Assembly (NCBI RefSeq): GCF_019890725.1
Contig: NZ_JAINZZ010000048.1
Span: 1-61,692, forward strand
Source of the DNA: Actinacidiphila acidipaludis
GTDB taxonomy: Bacteria; Actinomycetota; Actinomycetes; Streptomycetales; Streptomycetaceae
DNA length: 61,692 bases
Reading direction: 5' to 3'
A program made the translations under genes and the position numbers. Below are positions 52,048 to 59,233 of the stretch, piece by piece (the stretch's first letter is position 1; every line of letters begins with the position of its first letter). The notes beneath the pieces are model-generated. The model searched no databases. It had not been told where the DNA came from and saw only the letters and a list, made by a program, of their open reading frames with translations.

Positions 52048-52619
52048 ACGCCGACGTACGCACCCGGATCCGTCCCGTCGCCGAGGGCGACTGGGCCGGG
52101 ATCACCACCCTGGAGAACCGCGCCTACGCGCCGCTGGGGCTGTCGGAGGAGCCGGCCGCCCTGCGGTCAAGGGCGCGGTCCTCCCCTGCCACCTGCTTCG
52201 TGCTGGACGTGGGCCCCCGGCTCGCGGGCTATCTGCTGGCCCTGCCCTACCCGGAGTCCGCGTTCCCCGACCTGGCCCGGGCCGAGGAGACGGTGTTCCG
52301 CTCGCGGAACCTGCACCTGCACGACCTGGTCGTCGCCGAGGACCTGCGCGGCCGGGGCCTCGGCCGGCGGCTGCTGCGGCACCTCACGGAGACCGCGCGG
52401 TCGGCCGGGTACGAGGAGATCTCCCTGGTCGCCGTCGGCGGCAGCGACACGTTCTGGTCCGCGAACGGCTTCACGGCCCGGGACGAGCGGGTGCCCGGCG
52501 ACGGCTACGGAGTCGATCCGGTCTACATGTCCCGGCCGGTCCTCCCGGACCGCGCCGGCGAACCGCATCCGGCCAGCGGTCCGCCGCGCGGGTGGTCAAC
52601 ACAACACGAGGTGGGCTGA
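52044..52619 (+). CDS. GNAT-family N-acetyltransferase
   Basis: A 191-residue GNAT with the acetyl-CoA motif LVVAEDLRGRGLGRRLLRHL, then ISLVAVGGSDTFWSANGF and the common bacterial ending GYGVDPVYMSRPV. It overlaps the decarboxylase by four bases and its stop shares one base with the MFS start (TGATG), so it belongs to the same operon. It probably acetylates the amine made by the decarboxylase; self-resistance is an alternative. The last 25 residues are polar and may be disordered. Confidence 0.85.
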   Translation: MNADVRTRIRPVAEGDWAGITTLENRAYAPLGLSEEPAALRSRARSSPATCFVLDVGPRLAGYLLALPYPESAFPDLARAEETVFRSRNLHLHDLVVAEDLRGRGLGRRLLRHLTETARSAGYEEISLVAVGGSDTFWSANGFTARDERVPGDGYGVDPVYMSRPVLPDRAGEPHPASGPPRGWSTQHEVG

Positions 52620-52753
52620 TGCCGATGTTCCGCGTGCACGATCCCTTCCGCCGCGGCCAGTTGGCCATCGCGGCCCTGTTCTGCTCGCTGGGCTTCCAGT
52701 ACGCCACGTGGGCGTCGCGGCTCCCGGCGATCAAGGCGCACCTCGGGCTGAGC
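52619..52753 (+). pseudogene. N-terminal fragment of an MFS exporter, cut by an inversion
   Basis: The first 45 codons of an MFS protein (RRGQLAIAALFCSLGFQYATW is helix 1, then ASRLPAIKAHLGLS). The expected continuation (AAEVGLLLMATGVGAAASFP) is not downstream but lies on the opposite strand, ending near 54875. The start is coupled to the GNAT stop. In the uninverted order this would be the fifth gene of the PhyH operon and presumably exported its product. As assembled, the reading frame runs into antisense sequence of a reductase gene. Confidence 0.8.
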
Positions 52754-52756
52754 GGC

Positions 52757-53301
52757 GCGCCGCCGAGCCGCAGACCGGCGCCCGCGGTGACACGGCCGGT
52801 GCGCGGGCCGTTGCCGAGCATCGGCGGAAGCACCAGGGTCCAGTCCAGGTCGCTCGCCCTGAGTACCCGTTCGCCCGCGGCCTTGTCGGCGAAGACCCGG
52901 CTGAGCGCAGGCCTGTAGAGCGCCTTGAGGAGTACGGGAGTGCGCGCCCAGGAGTCCCCGACGCCCAGCGAGGACAGGAACACCAGCCGGGTGACGCCGG
53001 CCTCGCCCATCGCCGCCACGATCACCGGTGCGGCGTCGGCCATGACCGTCGGCGAGCGCAGGCTTCGCAGGGTGCGGCCCGAGCCGAGGGCGCTGACCAC
53101 GGCGCCGCAGCCCTCCGCGGCGGCCGCCACGGCCGGCACGTCCCGGGTCACCTCGCCCACGACGACCCGGACGCGCGGATCGGTGATCTTCATGCGCGCG
53201 GGGTCGCGCACCAGGGCCGTCACGTCGTGTCCGGCCTCCAGCGCCCGGCGCACCACCTGCGTGCCGGTCGTGCCGGTGGCGCCCAGCACCAGGAGCCTCA
53301 T
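52757..53301 (-). pseudogene. NmrA-like NAD(P)-binding reductase, N-terminal part (cut by the inversion)
   Basis: About 180 residues starting MRLLVLGATGTTGTQVVRRA, an atypical-SDR/NmrA Rossmann fold, with RLVFLSSLGVGDSW and LDWTLVLPPMLGNGPRTG. After GLRLGG the frame runs into unrelated sequence and stops at 52471. The true C-terminus (RVSRADVADFLVGQAESGTF) lies on the other strand at 54871-54975. ATG 53301 is the start. The hybrid may still be translated, but it lacks its last helix region. Confidence 0.8.
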
Positions 53302-53557
53302 ACGGCCGCCGTCCTTCGCGTGGTGGGGGAGAGAGGCCGTCGCGTGCGGGCCAGGGGCCCTCGAACGACGGGGGAGACGGGCATGGCCAAGATCCTCGCA
53401 GGGGGCCCGGCCCGGGGCAACAGGGTTCCCCGCCCTCGGAGCCCCACCGGCCCGGCCGGCGCTCTGCCCGTGCGCGGCGGGGCCGCCGGTTGGCGTTCGG
53501 CGGCCGCGCCTGTTTCGCTGGTAGGGCAGACCTCCCGGTACGGAGCGAGGGCCGATC

Positions 53558-53749
53558 ATGAACGCGACAGGCGATGCCCACCGCCATCTGCAGGAGATGC
53601 GGGACAAGGCGCGGGAGCTGGAGGCCGAGGCCGAACGCAGCCAGGACCCCGAGGAGCGCAGGCGGCTCCAGGAGCGGGTCAGGCAGCTGGAGCTCGACAG
53701 CGAGCAGGAGAGCATGATGGCGGCGGGGGACATCTACCCCACCGAGTGA
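53558..53749 (+). CDS. Small helical protein, DUF6381-like
   Basis: A 63-residue, highly charged alpha-helical protein (EMRDKARELEAEAERSQDPEERRRL...LDSEQESMMAAGDIYP) with a heptad-like pattern suggesting a coiled coil. The ending SEQESxMxxGDI is typical of small Streptomyces proteins that I believe are labelled DUF6381. It is intact inside the inverted segment; in the ancestral order it would lie between the MFS and reductase genes on the opposite strand. The function is unknown. Confidence 0.7.
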   Translation: MNATGDAHRHLQEMRDKARELEAEAERSQDPEERRRLQERVRQLELDSEQESMMAAGDIYPTE

Positions 53750-53762
53750 CGCCTCCGCCGGT

Positions 53763-54875
53763 TCAGGGCGTGGGCGCGGCCGGTGCGGCGGGCGCCGCCG
53801 CCACCGGACCGGCCTGCGGCTCAGGTGCGGTCCAGCGGATCTGCGTGCTGCACAGCGCGACGACGACCGCCGAGGCCGAGACCGCGGCCAGGCCCCACAC
53901 CAGGCTGCTCGCGTTGGCGATGAAGCCGATCACCGGCGGGCCCGCGAGCAGGCCGGTCGTGCCCATGGTGGCGACCAGGGTCAGGGCGTCGGAGCCCTGC
54001 CCGGCCGCGGCCACGTAGACGCACGGCGTGACCGCCGCGATGCCGAGGCCGACACAGGCGAAGCCCGCGAGAGCCGGCGCCACACCCCCGCTCAGCAGGG
54101 CGAGCGCCAGTCCGGCCCCGGCCAGGGTGCTGCCCACCCGCACCACCCGGCCGTCGCCCCAGCGGCTGCGCCACCCGTCGGCGAACAGCCGGGCCAGCAC
54201 CATCATCACCGAGACCACCGCGATGCCCATCGGAGCCAGCTCCGCCGAGGCCTTGGCCACGTCCTTCATGTAGAGGGCCGACCAGTCGTTCATCGCGCCC
54301 TCGGTCACGGTGCCGAACGCCATGGCCAGGCCCATCCACAACGTCATCCGTGCGGGGAACGCCCACGTGCTCCGGCTCCTGCCCTCCCCGCCCTCCGCGC
54401 CTTCTGTTTCCTTCTTCGGCTTCCGCGCCGCCGCCGGGTCGTCCGCCAGGAGCCCGGTACGGGCGGACGCCAGCAGCGCCAGCAGGAGGACGGCCCCCAC
54501 CGCGAAGTGCACGGCCACCGTCGAGGTCACCGCGTTCATGCCCGAGGCCAGCAGCGCCGCGGCGAGCGAACCGCCGCTGAAGGTCGCGTGCAGCCGTGCC
54601 ATGGCGTTGCGTCCGTAGGTGGCCTCCAGCGCCGCGCCCTGCGCGTTCATGGCGACGTTGAGGCACCCCACCAGGACGCCGTCGGCGCACATCACGACCA
54701 GGGCCACCGGGTAGTTCGGCGCCGCCGCCATCGCGAACAGCAGCAGAGCCAGGCACAGCGCCGACACCAGGGACAGCCGCCGGGAACCGACCCGTCTCAT
54801 GAGCGCCGCGACCAGCGGGAACGACGCCGCCGCGCCCACGCCGGTGGCCATCAGCAGCAGGCCGACCTCTGCGGC
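53763..54875 (-). pseudogene. MFS exporter, C-terminal part (cut by the inversion)
   Basis: About 370 residues covering helices 2-12 of an MFS transporter (YbjJ-like group): AAEVGLLLMATGVGAAASFPL, GRNAMARLHATFSGGSL, MTLWMGLAMAFGTVTEGAMNDW, and a polar tail rich in Ala and Pro. The frame begins without a proper start; the first 45 residues and the promoter are at 52619-52753 on the other strand. An internal ATG at 54851 could start a protein lacking helix 1, which would be unlikely to work. Joined, the protein would be about 415 residues, normal for the family. Confidence 0.8.
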
Positions 54876-54975
54876 GCGCGTCAGCCGCGCCGACGTGGCC
54901 GATTTCCTGGTCGGTCAGGCGGAGAGCGGCACGTTCGTCAGGGCCGCGGTCGTCCTCGGGCCGGAGCGGCGGTAG
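54871..54975 (+). pseudogene. NmrA-like reductase, C-terminal fragment (cut by the inversion)
   Basis: A 34-codon in-frame stretch (RVSRADVADFLVGQAESGTF, then VRAAVVLGPERR and TAG) that is the expected end of an NmrA/SDR-type reductase. The matching N-terminal part is on the reverse strand at 52757-53301. Only three bases separate its stop from the nucleotidyltransferase GTG, so the intact reductase gene would have been co-transcribed with it. Confidence 0.75.
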
Positions 54976-54978
54976 CCG

Positions 54979-55806
54979 GTGGACGACCTGGCGGAGATGG
55001 CGGGGCGGCTGGCCGCGGTCGACGGCGTCGTCGGGGTGTGCCTGGGCGGCAGCCGGGCGCGCGGCACCCACCACCCGGACTCCGACGTCGACCTCGGCCT
55101 GTACTACCGGAAGCCGCTGGACACCGGGGCGTTGCGGGCGCTGGCGGCCGAACTGACGGGAGCCGACGTCGCGGTGACCGAGCCGGGCGGCTGGGGGCCG
55201 TGGGTGGACGGCGGCGCCTGGCTGACCGTCGACGGCCGCCCGGTGGACTGGATCTACCGTGACCTCGACCGGGTGCGGCGCGTATGGGAGGAGTGCTCGG
55301 CCGGCCGGTTCGAGATCGGGACGCAGCCGGGCCATCCGCTGGGCGTGTACTCGCACGCCTACGCGGGCGAGTTGGCGATGGGCCGCGTCCTGGCCGATCC
55401 CGCCGGGGAGTTGGGCGCGCTCCAGGACCGGATGCGGGAGTACCCCGCGCCCTTGCGTGACGCACTGGTCGACAGCGCGCGCTGGGAGCCGTCGTTCGTG
55501 GTCGCGAACGCGCGCAAGGGCGCGCGGCGCGGCGACGCGTTCTTCGTCGCCGGCTGCCTCTTCCGGGCGGTCGGCGTGCTGGTCCAGGCCCTGCACGCCG
55601 ACGCGGGGCGGTGGCTGGTCAACGAGAAGGGCGCCGTCGACTCGGCGGGGCGGCTCCCGTCGGCGCCGCCCGGCTTCGCGGCCCGGGCGCACGGCCTGTT
55701 CGCGGCGGCCGGGCCGCGAGGCCGGGAGGCGCCGGAAGCGCTGGCGGCCGCGCTGGACGACGCCGACGCGCTGATCGCGGACGTTCGCGCGTGCCTGGCT
55801 CCGTAG
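54979..55806 (+). CDS. Nucleotidyltransferase-domain protein (aminoglycoside adenylyltransferase-like)
   Basis: A 275-residue protein with the pol-beta-type nucleotidyltransferase motif LGGSRARG followed by SDVD (Gly24-Ser25, Asp36 and Asp38), then a C-terminal helical domain like the substrate domain of ANT enzymes (VNEKGAVDSAG). It may transfer a nucleotide to a small molecule or be a substrate-free relative; no resistance role is shown. GTG 54979 is used. It sits next to the inversion's right joint, and in the ancestral order it would follow the reductase directly. Confidence 0.8.
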   Translation: MDDLAEMAGRLAAVDGVVGVCLGGSRARGTHHPDSDVDLGLYYRKPLDTGALRALAAELTGADVAVTEPGGWGPWVDGGAWLTVDGRPVDWIYRDLDRVRRVWEECSAGRFEIGTQPGHPLGVYSHAYAGELAMGRVLADPAGELGALQDRMREYPAPLRDALVDSARWEPSFVVANARKGARRGDAFFVAGCLFRAVGVLVQALHADAGRWLVNEKGAVDSAGRLPSAPPGFAARAHGLFAAAGPRGREAPEALAAALDDADALIADVRACLAP

Positions 55807-55834
55807 CGGTGGCACCCGCGCGAGACTGGCGGTC

Positions 55835-56236
55835 ATGACCACCACGTCGCGCCACATCAGCGCCTGGATCGCCCGTCCCGCGGCCGAGGTGTACGAATTC
55901 GCCCGCCGCCCGTCGAACCTCCCGTCGTGGGCCGCGGGCCTCGGCACCTCGGTCGAGGAGGTGGACGGCCGGTGGGTCGCCGACTCCCCCATGGGCCATG
56001 TCGTCGTCTCGTTCGCGCCGCCCAACGACTTCGGCGTCCTCGACCACGACGTGACGCTCCCGTCCGGTGAGACCGTCTCCAACCCCATGCGGGTCGTCCC
56101 GGACGACGGCGGCAGCGAGGTCGTCTTCACCCTGCGCCGCCGACCGGGCATGTCCGACGACGACTTCGCCCGTGACGCCGCCGCCGTCGCCGCCGACCTC
56201 GCCACCCTCAAGGCCCTCCTCGAACGCCCCGCCTGA
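55835..56236 (+). CDS. SRPBCC (START/polyketide-cyclase-like) family protein
   Basis: A 133-residue single-domain protein. SRHISAWIARPAAEVYEFARRPSNLPSWAAGL is the typical first strand and helices of the hydrophobic-pocket fold, SGSEVVFTLRR-like strands and a long C-terminal helix (DDDFARDAAAVAADLATLKALLE) close it. Such proteins bind lipophilic ligands or stress signals; no catalytic residues can be assigned. ATG 55835 follows the nucleotidyltransferase by 28 bases. Confidence 0.8.
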   Translation: MTTTSRHISAWIARPAAEVYEFARRPSNLPSWAAGLGTSVEEVDGRWVADSPMGHVVVSFAPPNDFGVLDHDVTLPSGETVSNPMRVVPDDGGSEVVFTLRRRPGMSDDDFARDAAAVAADLATLKALLERPA

Positions 56237-56309
56237 CCGGGGTGCCCGCGCCGCGCCGGGGCCGGTGACGGCCCGGGAGGTCCCGGCAGCCGCGCCAGGA
56301 CCCGCGTCC

Positions 56310-57812
56310 TCAGGAGGAGAAGACGTGCTGCCCGGGGGCGAGCAGGCCACGGGGGTCGTAGCGGTGCTTGGCCGCGGTGAACTCCGGCCAGGCGCGGCCG
56401 TATTGGGCGCGCCAGTCGGCGGGCGTCATGGGGATGCTGCCGACGGGGTACTGGGTGCCGCCCGCGGCGCGGACCAGTTCGTAGGCCGCGTGGTTGGCCG
56501 CGGTGCGCGCGGCGATGGGCGCCGGATCGGCGGGGTCGAGCGTCCACAGCACGGCGAGCAGGTACGGCACCGGGTCGTCCGGGACGCGCAGCAGCGGGGT
56601 GTGCAGGCGCCGCCCGGTCAGGGGGTAGAGGAGGACGACGCCGCCGGGGCCGGTGTCCTGGCCGGTCAGCCGGCCGAGCAGGGTACGGGCGAGGTCCGCG
56701 GCACGGTCGCCGGGCAGCAGCAGGTTCAGCCACGGGTGGGCCCACGACCACAGACCGGCCTGTTCGAGGGCGGCCACACCGCCGGCGAGCCGGTTGAGGA
56801 AGTCGAAGTACCCCAGCGTCTCCGCGGTGATCGCACCGGCCTTGTCGTAGCGCAGTCCGCTGAGCAGCGCGGCGTCGTCGGGAGCGGGACCGGCGGGCGG
56901 ACCGTAGGCGACCGCTTCGAGGACGTACCCGGTGAACGCGCCCTGCGCGTCCGGCGCGACCTCGCCCTCCACGTACGCGAAGCGGTCGTCCTCGGCCAGG
57001 CGGCGCTGGTCGTCGAGGAAGGTCTCCAGGTCCGTGTACGGGAGCAGGAAGTGCCGCACCGAGGTGGGTGCCGTCACCAGGCGCAGCGTCGCCGAGACGA
57101 TGACCGCGCACTGGCCGAGGCCGGCGAGCACGGCCCGGAAGAGGTCCGGGCGGCGGGCGGGCGAGCAGGTGACGAGCTCGCCGGCGCCGGTGACGACCTG
57201 GAGTTCGGTGACGTTGTCGACCTGGGCGCCGTGCAGGTGCGACTGGCCGCCGAGGCCGCCGACGGACAGCGTGCCGCCGACCGACAGCTCCAGGTAGTCC
57301 GTGAAGACCGGCGGGGTCAGACCGTGCGCGAGGGTCGCGTGGACGACCGCGCTCCAGACCGTGCCCGCGCCGACCGTTACGGTGCCGGTGCCGGCCGGTC
57401 CCGGCCGGACCGGCCCGATGCCGTCGAGCGGCGCGGTCTCGATGATGAGCCCGCCCTCGACCTGGGCCTGGCCGTTGGTGCCGTGGCCCTGACCGCGGGC
57501 GGCGATCTGGATGCGGTGGGTGTTGCAGAACCGCACCATGGCGACGACGTCGGCGACGGAGCCGGGGCGCAGCACGGCGGCCGGGCGGCGGTGCACGATG
57601 TGCCCGAAGTCGTCGGCGTCGGCGTCGAGCGAGGCCGGGTCGGTCAGCAGGGTGCCGTCCAGCGGCGGGACATGGGCGAAGCCGCTCCCGGCGGCGGATG
57701 CCGGGGCCGCCTTGCCGGTGACCCAGGAACGGGTCAGCGGATCGAAGGCGATCACCCCGACGCCGGCGGCCAGACCGTGCAGGACGGTCCGTCGGGTGGG
57801 CTGCTGCAGCAT
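56310..57812 (-). CDS. Tat-exported FAD-dependent oxidoreductase (cytokinin-dehydrogenase/BBE-like)
   Basis: A 500-residue protein with a twin-arginine signal (TRRTVLHGLAAGVGVIAF). The FAD-binding PCMH domain has VLRPGSVADVVAMVRFCN, ARGQGHGTNGQAQ and LSVGGTLSVGGLGGQSHLHG; the substrate cap domain and a C-terminal KHRYDPRGLLAPGQHVF follow. The missing His in RGxGH... is actually present (GQGHGT), which may carry covalent FAD. It oxidises an alcohol, amine or cytokinin-like compound outside the cytoplasm; the true substrate is unknown. ATG 57812 was chosen. A 13-base palindrome lies about 105 bases upstream. Confidence 0.82.
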   Translation of the reverse strand: MLQQPTRRTVLHGLAAGVGVIAFDPLTRSWVTGKAAPASAAGSGFAHVPPLDGTLLTDPASLDADADDFGHIVHRRPAAVLRPGSVADVVAMVRFCNTHRIQIAARGQGHGTNGQAQVEGGLIIETAPLDGIGPVRPGPAGTGTVTVGAGTVWSAVVHATLAHGLTPPVFTDYLELSVGGTLSVGGLGGQSHLHGAQVDNVTELQVVTGAGELVTCSPARRPDLFRAVLAGLGQCAVIVSATLRLVTAPTSVRHFLLPYTDLETFLDDQRRLAEDDRFAYVEGEVAPDAQGAFTGYVLEAVAYGPPAGPAPDDAALLSGLRYDKAGAITAETLGYFDFLNRLAGGVAALEQAGLWSWAHPWLNLLLPGDRAADLARTLLGRLTGQDTGPGGVVLLYPLTGRRLHTPLLRVPDDPVPYLLAVLWTLDPADPAPIAARTAANHAAYELVRAAGGTQYPVGSIPMTPADWRAQYGRAWPEFTAAKHRYDPRGLLAPGQHVFSS

Positions 57813-58133
57813 GACTCCCCCTCCTCGGCAGGTCACGCCTGCCGACCTACGGTGCGGCGGCCCGCTCTGGCCGGGGCGCCGGAGACCAGCGTGATGCTAC
57901 CGGCGTGCGGATCTTGACGCAGCGTCATACGGCGGATTGGTCCGGGCGCGTCGCGGCGGTCGCGGCACGGGCCGTCCCACCCCGGGGCTCCCGCGGCGCG
58001 ACCCGCACCGCCAGCACGCCGGTTTGCCGGAGCGGCAACAAAGGTCGCACGGCGCGCCCTCGCCGCCGCATGATCACTCACGGAGCCGCGATCGCACCCG
58101 GCGGCCGCGTCGCCCGCACACCCAGGAGGTCCC
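57813..58133. other. Divergent intergenic region with no gene seen
   Basis: These 321 bases separate the FAD oxidoreductase and the epoxide hydrolase. The only structure noticed is the palindrome listed separately. No coding frame is credible. Confidence 0.55.
57915..57927. promoter_or_regulatory. 13-bp palindrome TGACGC-A-GCGTCA
   Basis: TGACGCAGCGTCA is a perfect palindrome about a central A, preceded by CT to give CTTGACGC. Sites like this lie between the -35 and -10 elements of MerR-controlled promoters. It lies between divergent genes, so it may control either or both. No MerR gene is in the window. Confidence 0.4.
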
Positions 58134-59171
58134 ATGCCGCAGCCCAGTCCCGTCCCCGGCGACGCCACGCACCGCCTGGTGCCGGGTCCCGCCGGCCGCG
58201 TCCATCTGGTGGAGCAGGGCACGGGGCCGCTGGTGCTGCTCGTGCACGGTTTCCCGGAGTCCTGGTACTCCTGGCGCCGCCAGCTGCCGGCCCTCGCCGC
58301 GGCCGGGTACCGCGCGGTCGCCGTGGACGTCCGCGGGTACGGGCGTTCCTCCCGTCCGGAGGATCCGGCCGCCTACCGGATGCGGGAACTGGTGGCGGAC
58401 GCGGCCGCCGTGGTGCGCGCCCTGGAGGAGGAGACCGCGGTGATCGTCGGCCACGACTGGGGCGCGGGCATCGCCGCCAACGCCGCCCTGCTCCGGCCCG
58501 AGGTGTTCCGGGCGGTGGGCCTGCTCAGCGTGCCCTACACCCCGCGCGGCGGCCCGCGGCCCAGCGAGGTCTTCGCCGCGATGAGCGGCGGCGGGAGCGG
58601 GAGCGAGGACGCACCGGCCCGCGACGAGTTCTACGTCGGGTACTTCCAGCAGCCCGGCCGCGCCGAGGCCGAGATCGAGCCGGACGTCCGCGGCTGGCTC
58701 GCCGGGTTCTACGCCGCGCTGTCCGCCGACACGATGCCGGCGGCCGGCGCCCCCGACCCGCACTTCGTCCGCCGCGGCGGGACGCTGCGCGAGCGCTTCC
58801 CCGTCGGCGCGCTGCCTTCCTGGCTGTCGGAGGACGAACTCGGCGTGTACGCCGAGGAGTTCGAGCGGACGGGCCTGACGGGGGCGCTGAACCGGTACCG
58901 GAACATGGACCGGGACTGGGAGGACCTCGCCGACCTCGACGGTGCGCCCGTCCGCCAGCCCTCGCTGTTCGTGGGCGGGGCGCTCGACGCCTCCACCACG
59001 TGGCTGGCCGACGCCGTCGCCGCCTTCCCCGCGACCCTGCCGGGTCTGGTCGCGTCGCACATCCTCGACGGCTGCGGGCACTGGATCCAGCAGGAGCGCC
59101 CGGCCGAGCTCAACGCGATCCTGGTCGACTGGCTGAACGGCCTGCCCGAGCAGGCGCCCGGGATCGGGTGA
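58134..59171 (+). CDS. Alpha/beta hydrolase, epoxide hydrolase type
   Basis: A 345-residue hydrolase with the epoxide-hydrolase pattern: oxyanion motif HGFPESWYSWR (38-49), nucleophile Asp108 in GHDWGAG instead of serine, VDVRGYGRSSRP, and the late histidine in GCGHWIQQERP. An aspartate nucleophile with HGFPE defines the epoxide hydrolase and haloalkane dehalogenase side of the family. ATG 58134 has AGGAGG a few bases upstream. It converges on the DHA2 pump, with a hairpin between. Confidence 0.88.
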   Translation: MPQPSPVPGDATHRLVPGPAGRVHLVEQGTGPLVLLVHGFPESWYSWRRQLPALAAAGYRAVAVDVRGYGRSSRPEDPAAYRMRELVADAAAVVRALEEETAVIVGHDWGAGIAANAALLRPEVFRAVGLLSVPYTPRGGPRPSEVFAAMSGGGSGSEDAPARDEFYVGYFQQPGRAEAEIEPDVRGWLAGFYAALSADTMPAAGAPDPHFVRRGGTLRERFPVGALPSWLSEDELGVYAEEFERTGLTGALNRYRNMDRDWEDLADLDGAPVRQPSLFVGGALDASTTWLADAVAAFPATLPGLVASHILDGCGHWIQQERPAELNAILVDWLNGLPEQAPGIG

Positions 59172-59184
59172 CTCCCGGACGGCG

Positions 59185-59213
59185 GCGGGCCGGCCCCGGC
59201 TGGGCCGGCCCGC
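59185..59213. terminator. Perfect 12-bp hairpin between convergent genes
   Basis: GCGGGCCGGCCC (59185-59196) and GGGCCGGCCCGC (59202-59213) pair perfectly over a five-base loop, 14 bases after the hydrolase stop and 21 before the pump stop. It is probably bidirectional. Confidence 0.75.
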
Positions 59214-59233
59214 GCCGGCGGCAGCCGTCACCC

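Larger units (their letters stand above)
52754..54873. other. Inverted 2.1-kb segment splitting two genes
   Basis: The MFS halves (52619-52753 forward, 53763-54875 reverse) and the NmrA-like reductase halves (52757-53301 reverse, 54871-54975 forward) are both restored in orientation if this segment is flipped. The two ends share GCGCGCCGC in inverted orientation (about 52757-52765 and 54871-54879), and GGCTGA lies beside both. A simple flip at that homology does not restore exact frames, so a few bases also changed at the joints, or the assembly is wrong here. Confidence 0.75.

Noticed and set aside
52754..54873. A recombinase-driven phase-variable switch
   Set aside because: No invertase gene or long inverted repeats are present; only about nine shared bases flank the segment, so a switch is not supported, though it is not excluded.
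52619..54975. Two unrelated pseudogenes rather than one inversion
   Set aside because: The missing ends of both genes are found at the opposite joint in the correct order and orientation, which independent decay would not produce.
53821..57111. 1,096-codon reverse frame over the MFS half, nucleotidyltransferase, SRPBCC and FAD genes
   Set aside because: It is an antisense or out-of-frame shadow of well-supported genes and has no family signal.
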